Assembly: GCA_017481495.1 (NCBI GenBank)
Contig: JAFUPC010000087.1
Span: 1-60,366 of the forward strand
DNA length: 60,366 nucleotides
Source: Clostridia bacterium
GTDB taxonomy: Bacteria; Bacillota; Clostridia; Oscillospirales; CAG-272
Reading direction: 5' to 3'
Shown: positions 15,737-24,523 of the stretch, one piece after another
Position numbering within the stretch: the first letter of the stretch is position 1
Layout of the letters: the number at the start of each line of letters is the position of its first letter
Notes under the pieces: generated by a model
Databases searched by the model: none
Told to the model about the DNA's origin: nothing
Seen by the model: the letters and a program-made list of their open reading frames with translations, nothing else
Translations under genes and position numbers: made by a program

Positions 15737-16996
15737 TTAACTTCCTTTCGTTTGGGAATTGATTTTTCGGATTTTACAATATACCGGGATCGCCAGAAGC
15801 GGGAACACCGCGCCGACGATCATACCGAGCTTCATACCGAGCTGCTCCGGTGCATAACCGAGATTTTCGGCAAGCGTGACCGCCGCCGGGGATGCGATTG
15901 CCGCATCCGTGATGAGACCGACAAGCTGCGGACCCACTGCACCGCCGAAATCGCCGCCTGCCGCCATCATTGCGTACAGAAAGACACCGCCGCCGGGGAT
16001 ACGGTCGGATGCCGCGATGAGCGAACCGGGCCACAGCATCGAGACGCAGAAGCCGGTAAACGCGCACGCGAGCAGACCGATGACCGGAATGTCGCACAGT
16101 GCCGCCGTCAGATAGCAGACGACCGCCCCTGCGGCACCGCAGATGAGAACGCGTTCAATCTGTTTGCCGCGCTTGGCATACAGGGAACGTCCCATGCCGA
16201 GCATCACGGAAAACAGCGCAACGCCGCAGATGTCGCCCCAGACCTTGGGGATCGACAGCGCCTGTTCCAGATAACCGGACGCCCACTGTGCCATCGTGCA
16301 TTCCGCCGCACCACCGAGGAAAATGCCGGCGACACACAGCCACAGCGTTCTGTTTTTCAGTTGCGCAACGGCACCCGAGACCTTTTCGGGGGTCTCCATC
16401 GGCGGCATCGGCGTGCCGAGATACAAAATGCACGCGGCAATGGGGATCAGCGCAAAGAACAGCGCAAGCCACTGCCAGGTTTCCGCACCGAGGAGCAGAA
16501 TCCAGAGGGTACTCACAAGAATGACCCCGACAACACCCCAGGCGTAGATCGAGTGCAGCTTGCTCATTTCCCGGTCGGGATCGTCCGCGGGGATCGCCGC
16601 AATGGTCGGACTGATCAGCACTTCCGCCAGTCCCCCCGACAGCGAAAAAATCACCGTGCCGAGCACCAGTCCCGCATACACCGCATCCGGGAACAGAAAC
16701 GGCCATACCGCGTACAAAATCAGTCCCGCGGCAGTCAGAACCGGCGTGAAGCGCACCGTTTTCTGCAGGTTGAATTTATGCGAAAAAAACGAGAAGATGA
16801 GGTCAATGGTCAGCTGTGTGACAAAATTGATGAGCACGAGCAGACCGAGCAGGGAATAGGAAATGCCGTACAGAGACCGGAACGTCAGAAACAGCACGGG
16901 CGACAGATTCGCAACGACCGACTGCGATATGTTGGTCATGTAGCACGCGGTTTTCAGACGGCGGTAGGACACGGGCGGGGACACGGATGACTGCAT
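15737..16996 (-). CDS. MFS transporter
   Basis: A 419-residue integral membrane protein with about twelve hydrophobic segments (for example LLGLLVLINFVTQLTIDLIF, then LFLTFRSLYGISY). It has the loop pattern of major facilitator transporters and a central hydrophilic break after about residue 200. AAGGAGCG precedes ATG 16996. Its promoter (17038-17066) diverges from that of the GH92 gene and it is followed by the SGNH esterase. An oligosaccharide or sugar proton symporter would fit; the substrate cannot be read from the sequence. Confidence 0.85.
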   Translation of the reverse strand: MQSSVSPPVSYRRLKTACYMTNISQSVVANLSPVLFLTFRSLYGISYSLLGLLVLINFVTQLTIDLIFSFFSHKFNLQKTVRFTPVLTAAGLILYAVWPFLFPDAVYAGLVLGTVIFSLSGGLAEVLISPTIAAIPADDPDREMSKLHSIYAWGVVGVILVSTLWILLLGAETWQWLALFFALIPIAACILYLGTPMPPMETPEKVSGAVAQLKNRTLWLCVAGIFLGGAAECTMAQWASGYLEQALSIPKVWGDICGVALFSVMLGMGRSLYAKRGKQIERVLICGAAGAVVCYLTAALCDIPVIGLLACAFTGFCVSMLWPGSLIAASDRIPGGGVFLYAMMAAGGDFGGAVGPQLVGLITDAAIASPAAVTLAENLGYAPEQLGMKLGMIVGAVFPLLAIPVYCKIRKINSQTKGS

Positions 16997-17037
16997 GGGA
17001 ATGAAACGCTCCTTTTCGGGGAAAATAGATCGTAAAT

Positions 17038-17066
17038 ATTATACCATTCCCGACGCAAATCGTCAA
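17038..17066 (-). promoter_or_regulatory. Promoter of the MFS-SGNH operon
   Basis: Minus strand TTGACG (17061-17066), 17-bp spacer, TATAAT (17038-17043). It is back-to-back with the GH92 promoter 40 bp away. Confidence 0.85.
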
Positions 17067-17105
17067 GAGATTCTCCGATTTTTTCGGAAATTATGATGCT
17101 TCCTA

Positions 17106-17134
17106 TTTACAAATCCCCGATTTTCGGGTATAAT
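17106..17134 (+). promoter_or_regulatory. Promoter of the GH92 gene
   Basis: TTTACA (17106-17111), 17-bp spacer containing the palindrome CCCCGATTTTCGGG, TATAAT (17129-17134). The palindrome inside the spacer could be an operator. Confidence 0.8.
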
Positions 17135-17176
17135 ATAAGCAGATGATTATTCTTTTGAGGAAAGGAAACCGAAATA

Positions 17177-19192
17177 ATGAATTATATCCCTTATGTCAAT
17201 ATCCGGATGGGAACGGCATCCGTCAACCGCTTCTCGCACGGCAACACGCTTCCCTATACGCAGCTTCCGTGGGCAATGGCAGGCTTCATGCCGCAGACGA
17301 ACGGAAACGCGGGCGGATGGTTCTTCCACGCCGATGACCGCTGTGTAGAGGGTATCCGCTTAACGCATCAGCCCAGCCCTTGGATCGGCGACTACGGTAC
17401 GTTCCTTATGGCGCCGCAGGCGGGAACAAGAGAGTATTATGACCACTGGGACGGCGGCTGGTCCGGATACCGCCCGGAGGAAACGACGTTCCGCCCCGAC
17501 CTGCTCCGGGTGCGTTTTCTGCGCCAGAGATGCGATTTTTCCGTCACACCGACGATGCGCGGCGGCATGATTGCGCTTCACTACGATATGCAGAAGAACA
17601 TGGGTCTGACGTTCTACCCGCTGAAAGGCAACAACGACTGGAGCTATGACCGGGAAACCGGCATCCTTTATGGATGGACGGACGGCCACAGCCAGGATCA
17701 CCCCGTCGATTTCCGGATGCACATCGTCGTGCAGTTCTCCCCCGATGACATTGACGGCGAAAAATCGCATTCCTTTGAAGCGGGTGCGCTCGGACACGGC
17801 TTCCATCTGGCAGTGAAGAACCCCGACATCACGGCGAAGATCGCCATTTCCTATCTGTCAAGAGAGCAGGCGATGTACAACCTTTCCGAGGATATGCAAG
17901 GGAAAACCTTTGCAGAGGTTCAGAGGGCGGCAGAAGAGACGTGGGAAGAGATTCTGCACCGCATCGAAATTGATGCTGTGGATGACGACCAGATGAAGAC
18001 ATTCTACTCCTGCCTTTACAGAACGGTGCTGTTCCCGCATAAAGCGTATGAGCATGACATGGAAACGGGCGAAGCCGTTCACTATTCTCCGTTCACAGGC
18101 AAGAAAGTGAAGGGTGTCCGCTATACCGACAACGGCTTCTGGGATACCTACCGTACCGTGTACCCCCTGTATGCGCTCATCGCGCGGGACGAGTATGCGG
18201 AAATGCTCGACGGCTTTGTCGCGGATTACCGTGACGGCGGATGGCTGCCGAGATGGCCGTCGCTCGGTGAGGTCGGCTGTATGCCGTCCACACTCATTGA
18301 TGCGGTCATCGCGGATGCGGCGGTAAAGAGCATCGGCACAAAGGCACTCTGGACGGAAGCGCTGGAGGGAATGCTCCACCATGCCAACCACAACGGCCCC
18401 GAAAATCGTTACGGAAGAAACGGTGCGGAAAAGTATGTCAAGCTCGGCTATATGCCGCGCGACCAGTATCATGAATCTGTCAACTTAACGCTCGATGCCG
18501 CATATGGTGACTGGTGCATTGCGCGGGTCGCAGAGGTGCTCGGCTACGACAAGGAGCTCATTGCCAACTACGACCGCCGTGCAAAGAATTACCAAAAGCT
18601 GTTTGACAAAGAGACCGGCTTTATGCGCGGCAGAGACGAGCGCGGCACGATGAAAGAGGACTTCGACCCTCTGACCTGGGGCGGCGAGTATACGGAAGGG
18701 TGCGCATGGCAGTCCACGTTTGCGGTGCCGCACGACATCATGGGACTTGCGGAGCTGTACGGCGGAAAGGAAAAGTTCACCGAAAAGCTGGATGAATTGT
18801 TTGCCACAAAACCCGAATATACGGTGGACGGCTACGGATATGAAATTCATGAAATGACGGAGCTTGCCGCCATCGACTTCGGCCAGTGCGCCATCTCCAA
18901 CCAGCCGTCGTTCCACTTCCCGTTCCTCTTTTCCCTGCTCGGAGACGAGGAAAAGTCCTCCAAATGGGTAAAGGAGCTGACGACCGTCTTCCACGCGACC
19001 CCCACCGGTTATCCCGGTGACGAGGACAATGGTACGACCTCCGCATGGTATATCTTCGCTGTGCTCGGTATTTATCCCGTCTGCCCCGGTATGCCCGGTA
19101 CTGCGGGATATGCAAAGACCGATATGCTGGTGAGAGGTGCAAAGATTCTCGGACAGGTGTGGGATCATACGCAGATTGAGAAGTATATCTGA
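17177..19192 (+). CDS. Alpha-mannosidase, GH92 family
   Basis: A calcium-dependent inverting exo-alpha-mannosidase by family. The 671-residue protein has an N-terminal beta-sandwich (VNIRMGTASVNRFSHGNTLP) and a C-terminal (alpha/alpha)6 domain. Family signatures are TDNGFWDTYRTVYPLY near residues 316-331, NQPSFHFPFLF near 575 and YPGDEDNGTTSAWYIF near 612, which carries the catalytic acidic residues. The length is slightly under the usual 700-780, and there is no signal peptide, unlike the secreted Bacteroides enzymes. Start ATG 17177 has GAGGAAAGG upstream. Together with the convergent GH38 gene it suggests breakdown of mannosides, perhaps N-glycan fragments. Confidence 0.9.
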   Translation: MNYIPYVNIRMGTASVNRFSHGNTLPYTQLPWAMAGFMPQTNGNAGGWFFHADDRCVEGIRLTHQPSPWIGDYGTFLMAPQAGTREYYDHWDGGWSGYRPEETTFRPDLLRVRFLRQRCDFSVTPTMRGGMIALHYDMQKNMGLTFYPLKGNNDWSYDRETGILYGWTDGHSQDHPVDFRMHIVVQFSPDDIDGEKSHSFEAGALGHGFHLAVKNPDITAKIAISYLSREQAMYNLSEDMQGKTFAEVQRAAEETWEEILHRIEIDAVDDDQMKTFYSCLYRTVLFPHKAYEHDMETGEAVHYSPFTGKKVKGVRYTDNGFWDTYRTVYPLYALIARDEYAEMLDGFVADYRDGGWLPRWPSLGEVGCMPSTLIDAVIADAAVKSIGTKALWTEALEGMLHHANHNGPENRYGRNGAEKYVKLGYMPRDQYHESVNLTLDAAYGDWCIARVAEVLGYDKELIANYDRRAKNYQKLFDKETGFMRGRDERGTMKEDFDPLTWGGEYTEGCAWQSTFAVPHDIMGLAELYGGKEKFTEKLDELFATKPEYTVDGYGYEIHEMTELAAIDFGQCAISNQPSFHFPFLFSLLGDEEKSSKWVKELTTVFHATPTGYPGDEDNGTTSAWYIFAVLGIYPVCPGMPGTAGYAKTDMLVRGAKILGQVWDHTQIEKYI

Positions 19193-19227
19193 TTTTCAAG
19201 GAAATCCTGATTTTTGACAGAAAAGGA

Positions 19228-19258
19228 AAAGGTGTCACCCGAAATGGGCGGCACCTTT
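19228..19258. terminator. Bidirectional terminator between GH92 and GH38 genes
   Basis: AAAGGTG-T-C-A-CCC and GGG-C-GGCACCTTT form a mismatched stem around GAAAT between the convergent gene ends, with A and T runs on the two sides. Confidence 0.65.
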
Positions 19259-19272
19259 GTGTTATCAATATA

Positions 19273-22200
19273 TTATCGCTCAATCAGCACGGTCTTTATC
19301 TCAAACGGACGGAACTGCAAAAAGACGGAACCGTCCGTGATCTTCAGCTCCTCCTGCTTTTCTTCCAGCAGATTCGTCACAAAGACGCGCTTTGCATCAT
19401 AGACATTCAGCGTACAGTTCGTTGCAGAGCGTTCGCACTCGTAAAGGCGCAGAACATACGCATTTTCCACATCTTCCGCGTTTTTGACCGCTTCGCAGAT
19501 CACGCTCGGTGCGCAGATGTCAAACAGCTTGGGTGCGGAGAGCGTACCGTCAACGAGGACAGGCTTGCGGTTGAGCATATACGCAGGCTTGACGACCGTG
19601 TCCGCATCAAAGGCACCGATGTGCGGGAGCAGGGAATAGGTCAGCGTATGAACGCCGAAATCGGTGGAGAAGTCCGGACGGCAGCCGCCGCGGTGGAGCG
19701 TCAGGCGCATATCACTGCCCTCGCAGGAAATGCCGTATTTGCAGTCGTTGAGAACGGCAACGCCGTAGCGGGTCTCGGAGAGGTCGGACCACTTGTGGTT
19801 GCAGACCTCAAAGCGTGCGGCTTCCAGAGAATTGTTTCTCGTGGTCGGACGGTCGACGTGACCGAACTGGATCTCGTTCTTGACAAACGCGGAGCGGATG
19901 TTCACATCAAAGCCCGCTTTCATCAGGGAATGGCGATCCTGCCAGTCGAGCTTCATCTCATAATCGATGCGCGCACTGTCGGCATAGAATACAGTGTCAA
20001 CAGTCGCAGAAGACTTTCTGCCGAAGCCGTATACGGAACGGATGCGGTATTCCACGGCACCGTCGGAAATGACCTCGCGGGAGCGCAGACCGGTCACGGG
20101 TTTCAGCTTTGCGAAAATATCGTCCTCCACTTCCCAGTTGTCGTAGGAGGTCGGCATATCCTCGCCGAACCACAGCGTACCGAGCGGCGCGCCCTTGACA
20201 TTTGCGATCTCACGTTCCACACGGCGGTCGACAAGGGAGGAAATATAACCGTTTTCATCAAAGGTGACACGGTAAACGGGCGTCACGAGTACATTGCCCT
20301 CACAGCGGAATGCGGATTCCGTAGCGCGGGGTGCGGTCTTCTTTGCGCTGACCGATTCCATTGCGGGAATGGCGTTTTCAAAGCGCACAGCGGTCTTCGC
20401 ACAGCCGTCCATGTCGGTGTAGACCTGTGCTTCTGCTCCCTCAATGCCAACAGCACCGTCCAGAACAATGACGTCATCGCGGTCAAAGGACAGCGGGTTG
20501 TAAACTGAAATGGTGTCCTTGTCGCCGTCGGACATCTTGTCCGCATAATCCATTGCGGCGGAGAGGGCGTTGTCGATGAGACTGTGCATTTCGGGAATGG
20601 CAATTTCGTAAACGCGCGGAATGGATGTGCCCGGCAGAATGTCGTGGAACTGGTTCTTTAAGAGGATCTTGTACCACTCGTCGTGCTGGGGATGCGTTCC
20701 CTCACCGGAGAGGACGTTGAACAGCTCGTAATCGGCAAGCGCAAGCTCGGCACGGCGATTGTTCTTCTTGACCTCGTGCATCTGTGTGAGCGTGCCGCGG
20801 TGGAATTCCAGATACAGCTCGCCGTCGTAAACGGGCAGTTTATCCTTGCGTTCCTCGATGTCGTTCATAAATTCGGAAACGGTTGTCGGAACGATCTGGG
20901 GCATACCGTCAAGGTCCTTGACACGTTTTAAGTATTCCAGCATACCAAACGTCGGTCCGCCGCCGCCGTCACCGTAGCCGTAAGCCGCAAGACGGTGGTC
21001 GTTGGAATGCTTGTCGCGGATCTCCGTGACGGTACCCATCAAAGTCTGCACGTCGGGCATCAGGTGCATACGGTTTAAGTGTGTGGTGACCTCGGTGCCG
21101 TCGATGCCTTTCCAGACAAACGTGTCGGCAGGGAACAGATTGAGGTCGCTCCAGGACATCTTCGTGGTGTAGAAATATTTGACCTCCGCGCCCTGCATGA
21201 TCTGCGGGATCGCGCCATTGTAGCCGAATGTGTCGGGAAGCCAGAACGCATCGGAGGTGTAGCCGAGATGTTCTCTTGTGAATCTCTGCCCGTAGAGGAA
21301 CTGACGAACCATCGCTTCACCGCCCGTGATGTTGCAGTCGCATTCGACCCAGACACCGCCGTTTGGCTCGTAACGCCCCTCGGCAACCTTTTCTTTGATG
21401 CCCTCAAAGATGTCGGGATAATACTGCCGCATCCAGTCCAGATGCAGAGCGGAGGACTGAATGAAGGTGTATTCGGGATAGATGTCCATCAGATTCAGGG
21501 TCTGCGAATAGGTTCTTGCGCACTTGCGGATGGTCTCATCGACCGGCCAGAGCCATGCTGTGTCCATATGGCTGTGACCGATGACACCGATCTTGCCGCG
21601 GGAGCGGTCGCCGCCCTCGTGCTTTTCCAGGGCAGGTGCAAGACACGCAATGATCGTTTCACAGGATGCACGCAGTTCTTCCTCATTCGCGGACAGCACA
21701 TCGCCGATGAGATACGGGAATGCGTTCATCAGGCATTCGTGCGCGCGCATCGCAACGAAGTTTTCGCCCGGCAGACGTGCGATCTGTAAAACGGTCGAAA
21801 GATCAAAGCAGAAATCGCGGTAAAGGGTGTCCATCACGGCAATGCGGATGCCGTGGTAGGTGTGCGCGCACTTGTCGTGAACGGATTCGTCCCGTTCGTA
21901 GTTGGAATACGGGTCGCATCCGAGACAGGTGTGACCGGCATAACATTCAAAGGAAACGTCGAAGGTCTCCCCTGCCTTTGCGGGAGAAGACAGGAACATC
22001 GCGGAGTGCATACCGCCAAGGAAGTTGTTCTTGGAGTTGATGATGCCCGCGGGCTTGCCGTTCTTAAAGCACATGATCTCCACCGCTTCCGCGTCGCAGA
22101 TGACACAGAGCGTTTCGCCGTCCGCAAGTTCGGGAACGGTGACAGAGGTATTCAGCCAGAGATTGCCCCATTCGTGACCCCAGCGGGTGCCGGCGGTGAT

Positions 22201-22365
22201 GGGCGCAAACAGAGATTTTTCGGGCGGAAGACGCAGATGGTCGTCCGTTGCGTATGCAGTCACAGCTTCCGCATCTCCGATGACACGGAAGATCTTCTTT
22301 GCGTACAGCTCCAGAATACTGTCGAATTTCCGGTAGGTACGGTTGATATAAGCCTGCTGATTCAA
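19273..22365 (-). CDS. Alpha-mannosidase, GH38 family
   Basis: A zinc-dependent retaining alpha-mannosidase of 1030 residues. Zinc ligands lie in HSHMDTAWLWP near residue 264. The nucleophile aspartate is in WLPDTFGYNG near 376-385, followed by the family segments YFYTTKMSWSD and AYGYGDGGGGPT. A long N-terminal beta domain and a C-terminal beta-sandwich complete the usual architecture. No signal peptide is visible. The start is TTG (minus strand, 22363-22365) behind AGGAGG with a 9-nt gap; no ATG fits better. It is the third gene of an operon after the GDPD and beta-helix genes (33-bp gap). The enzyme probably trims mannose residues in the cytoplasm. Confidence 0.93.
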   Translation of the reverse strand: MNQQAYINRTYRKFDSILELYAKKIFRVIGDAEAVTAYATDDHLRLPPEKSLFAPITAGTRWGHEWGNLWLNTSVTVPELADGETLCVICDAEAVEIMCFKNGKPAGIINSKNNFLGGMHSAMFLSSPAKAGETFDVSFECYAGHTCLGCDPYSNYERDESVHDKCAHTYHGIRIAVMDTLYRDFCFDLSTVLQIARLPGENFVAMRAHECLMNAFPYLIGDVLSANEEELRASCETIIACLAPALEKHEGGDRSRGKIGVIGHSHMDTAWLWPVDETIRKCARTYSQTLNLMDIYPEYTFIQSSALHLDWMRQYYPDIFEGIKEKVAEGRYEPNGGVWVECDCNITGGEAMVRQFLYGQRFTREHLGYTSDAFWLPDTFGYNGAIPQIMQGAEVKYFYTTKMSWSDLNLFPADTFVWKGIDGTEVTTHLNRMHLMPDVQTLMGTVTEIRDKHSNDHRLAAYGYGDGGGGPTFGMLEYLKRVKDLDGMPQIVPTTVSEFMNDIEERKDKLPVYDGELYLEFHRGTLTQMHEVKKNNRRAELALADYELFNVLSGEGTHPQHDEWYKILLKNQFHDILPGTSIPRVYEIAIPEMHSLIDNALSAAMDYADKMSDGDKDTISVYNPLSFDRDDVIVLDGAVGIEGAEAQVYTDMDGCAKTAVRFENAIPAMESVSAKKTAPRATESAFRCEGNVLVTPVYRVTFDENGYISSLVDRRVEREIANVKGAPLGTLWFGEDMPTSYDNWEVEDDIFAKLKPVTGLRSREVISDGAVEYRIRSVYGFGRKSSATVDTVFYADSARIDYEMKLDWQDRHSLMKAGFDVNIRSAFVKNEIQFGHVDRPTTRNNSLEAARFEVCNHKWSDLSETRYGVAVLNDCKYGISCEGSDMRLTLHRGGCRPDFSTDFGVHTLTYSLLPHIGAFDADTVVKPAYMLNRKPVLVDGTLSAPKLFDICAPSVICEAVKNAEDVENAYVLRLYECERSATNCTLNVYDAKRVFVTNLLEEKQEELKITDGSVFLQFRPFEIKTVLIER

Positions 22366-22398
22366 GTGGATAATCCTCCTGATAATGAATTGATGAAG

Positions 22399-23463
22399 TT
22401 AATCTTCGGGGGTGAATGCCGTCCCGACATTCCCCTCGGATGAAACGTCCGGATTGTCGCCGAGCAGAACGATGCCCTCTTTGAGCACACCCCGGTTCCA
22501 GACGTTGTCGCGCACGATGCAGTGATTGCAGTTTTTTATGACGATGCCGTAATCGGGACTCCATACCCCGACCCCGCCGTCGTCGCGGCCGACACGGAGT
22601 GTATTTCCCGACAGCACCACGTTGTCAGCCTTCGTCATGCGAACATGAGCAGAATCGTATTCCTCGTCAAACGGAACGTCTTTCGGTTTTCCGGAGCGGT
22701 AGATGAGATTGCCCGTGACCGATACCGCTGTCGCATACCCGTCATCCGTGCCGAGTACCAGCGCAGGACCGCCGGAGCGGTCAAAGTAGTTGCCCGTGAA
22801 GTTGCAGCAGTTGACGTTCGGCAGATAGAAGCCTGCAAGACGATTCCATTCCACACGGTTGCCCGTTGCTGTGACGGATGCCGCACAGGGGCCGCCGGTC
22901 ATACCGCCGGTTCTGTTTCCGGAAAACCAGTTGTCAAGGATAAAGCCGTCCCAGCCGTCGATGTAAAGACCTGCACCGCCGTTAAAGCAGAGCATCGAAT
23001 GGCGCACGGAAAAGCACCAGATGTGTTCTAAGTGTACGCCGTCGCCGGAAAACTTGCCGATGCGGCAGTCGTCAATGGTCGGCGTGTCTTCTTCGGCGCC
23101 GCCGTTGTACTTGTCCCAGTACAGCTTCACACCGTGAATGTTTTTCCCCAGCGACTGCCCGTCCAGACTCATGCCGCGGATGGAACAGCCGAACGCACCC
23201 GTGATGTCGAGAAGACAGTCTGTATCTGCCGTGTTGAGCGTAAAGACCGATGCGCCGAACGAGCGGAAACTCCATGCGGAATGTCCTTCAAGCGAAACGC
23301 CTTTCCCCATGTGAAGCCGCCCCGTGGAATAATTTCCGGGCGGAACCGTCACCACACCCCGACACGTTGCCGCATCGTCCAAAGCCGCCTGAATGGCACT
23401 TGTGCAGTCTGTTTTGCCGTCGCCGACGGCACCGTAGGATGTGATGTCAAATACGTTTGTCAT
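22399..23463 (-). CDS. Right-handed parallel beta-helix (pectate lyase superfamily) protein
   Basis: A 354-residue protein starting with the Pectate_lyase_3 motif FDITSYGAVGDGKTDCTSAI, followed by GVVTVPPGNYSTGRL. It then has repeated coils with N and G ladders such as VTGNLIYRSG, VVLSGNTLRVG and CIVRDNVWNRG. It may be a polysaccharide lyase, a GH28-like hydrolase or an epimerase; the catalytic residues cannot be assigned. There is no signal peptide. The start overlaps the GDPD stop by ATGA-type coupling, so it is co-translated with it and probably acts in the same mannose/plant-glycan pathway as the GH38 gene downstream. Confidence 0.8.
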   Translation of the reverse strand: MTNVFDITSYGAVGDGKTDCTSAIQAALDDAATCRGVVTVPPGNYSTGRLHMGKGVSLEGHSAWSFRSFGASVFTLNTADTDCLLDITGAFGCSIRGMSLDGQSLGKNIHGVKLYWDKYNGGAEEDTPTIDDCRIGKFSGDGVHLEHIWCFSVRHSMLCFNGGAGLYIDGWDGFILDNWFSGNRTGGMTGGPCAASVTATGNRVEWNRLAGFYLPNVNCCNFTGNYFDRSGGPALVLGTDDGYATAVSVTGNLIYRSGKPKDVPFDEEYDSAHVRMTKADNVVLSGNTLRVGRDDGGVGVWSPDYGIVIKNCNHCIVRDNVWNRGVLKEGIVLLGDNPDVSSEGNVGTAFTPED

Positions 23464-24296
23464 AGAAAATCCCTCCTGTATGCGGGGAACAGGGAACGGA
23501 TGCCCGCCGATACCCGCTGATAATCGTTTGAAAGGATGCAGTCACAGCCAAGCGCAAGATAGTCTGCCGCCTCATGTGGGTCATCCGACCAAAATACATT
23601 GACCGCGATGCCGTTTTTATGTGCCTTTTCACACGCCGCCCGGACATATTCCCGCGGCTCCGCACCGAAATGCGGCTGAAAGAGCTGGATCTTTTTGCTG
23701 TCCGTTAAAAGTGCTTTGTCAACGAGATCTTCCCCGTAGGTCTCCGCACCGGCACAGCGCGCAATCTCCGGTGCAAGCTCCCGCATCCGGAGCAGAAGCG
23801 GCACATTGCCCGTCATGAAATAGCAATAATCCTCATTGTGATACCGGCGAATGAGCGTGATGATATTCTGAAGTGTTGCGTCCAGCTCCGGCGTCAGCCC
23901 GCAAGTGTCCTTGACATGGACGTTCATCACAACTTGTCCCGCAAATTTTTGTAAGATCTCCTCAAAGGTCAGAATGCGTAAGCCCCGGTAGGCATCGGAA
24001 TACCGCGATCCGAAATCAAAGGCGCACAGCTCCTCATAAGTGTAGTCCCACACGTTGCCGTGCCCGTCCGATACCCGGTCAATGGAGCAGTCGTGCAAGG
24101 AAATGACCGTTCCGTCTTTTGCCGCCCACAGGTCAAATTCGATCTCCTCCGCACCGAGTGCCACGGCGGCGCCGTAAGCAGGAAGCGAGTTTTCCGGTGC
24201 GACGGAATTGAACCCGCGGTGCGCGCAGATGCGCGGATACGGCATTTCCCGGTCACAAAGCACCGGACAAGGATGGGGAAATGCGTTTTGGTTCAT
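23460..24296 (-). CDS. Glycerophosphodiester phosphodiesterase family protein
   Basis: A 278-residue GDPD-domain protein. It shows the family start ICAHRGFNSVAPENSLPAY, the metal-binding acidic pair in EIEFDLWAAKDGTVISLHD, and late residues QLFQPHFG. It could hydrolyse glycerophosphodiesters or phosphoglycans to a sugar/glycerol phosphate. It is first in the operon GDPD, beta-helix, GH38, with AGGAGG before ATG 24294-24296 and a perfect promoter upstream. The final block reads SDDPHEAADYLALGCDCILSN, typical of the family. A position in a glycosidase operon suggests a phosphodiester-linked sugar substrate, which is an inference. Confidence 0.88.
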   Translation of the reverse strand: MNQNAFPHPCPVLCDREMPYPRICAHRGFNSVAPENSLPAYGAAVALGAEEIEFDLWAAKDGTVISLHDCSIDRVSDGHGNVWDYTYEELCAFDFGSRYSDAYRGLRILTFEEILQKFAGQVVMNVHVKDTCGLTPELDATLQNIITLIRRYHNEDYCYFMTGNVPLLLRMRELAPEIARCAGAETYGEDLVDKALLTDSKKIQLFQPHFGAEPREYVRAACEKAHKNGIAVNVFWSDDPHEAADYLALGCDCILSNDYQRVSAGIRSLFPAYRRDFL

Positions 24297-24335
24297 GTGA
24301 AAACCTCCTTTTGCGTGTCATTTTCCTCATTGATT

Positions 24336-24364
24336 ATTATAACAGATGTGCTGCCGGATGTCAA
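24336..24364 (-). promoter_or_regulatory. Promoter of the GDPD/beta-helix/GH38 operon
   Basis: Minus strand TTGACA (24359-24364), 17-bp spacer, TATAAT (24336-24341). Confidence 0.88.
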
Positions 24365-24449
24365 GGGGTTCCGGCACGAATGGATTTTGAAATCCGGAAA
24401 ATTTTCGGGAAATTTTCCGGGGGAGTAGAGGAGACCCCGCACATGATGC

Positions 24450-24478
24450 TTGACAGAACCGGAAAATCATGGTATAAT
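24450..24478 (+). promoter_or_regulatory. Promoter of the GH127 gene
   Basis: TTGACA (24450-24455), 17-bp spacer, TATAAT (24473-24478). It is divergent from the previous promoter, 86 bp apart. Confidence 0.88.
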
Positions 24479-24523
24479 ATCCCCAACCGAATCTTATCAT
24501 TAAACAGAACAGGAACCATCACC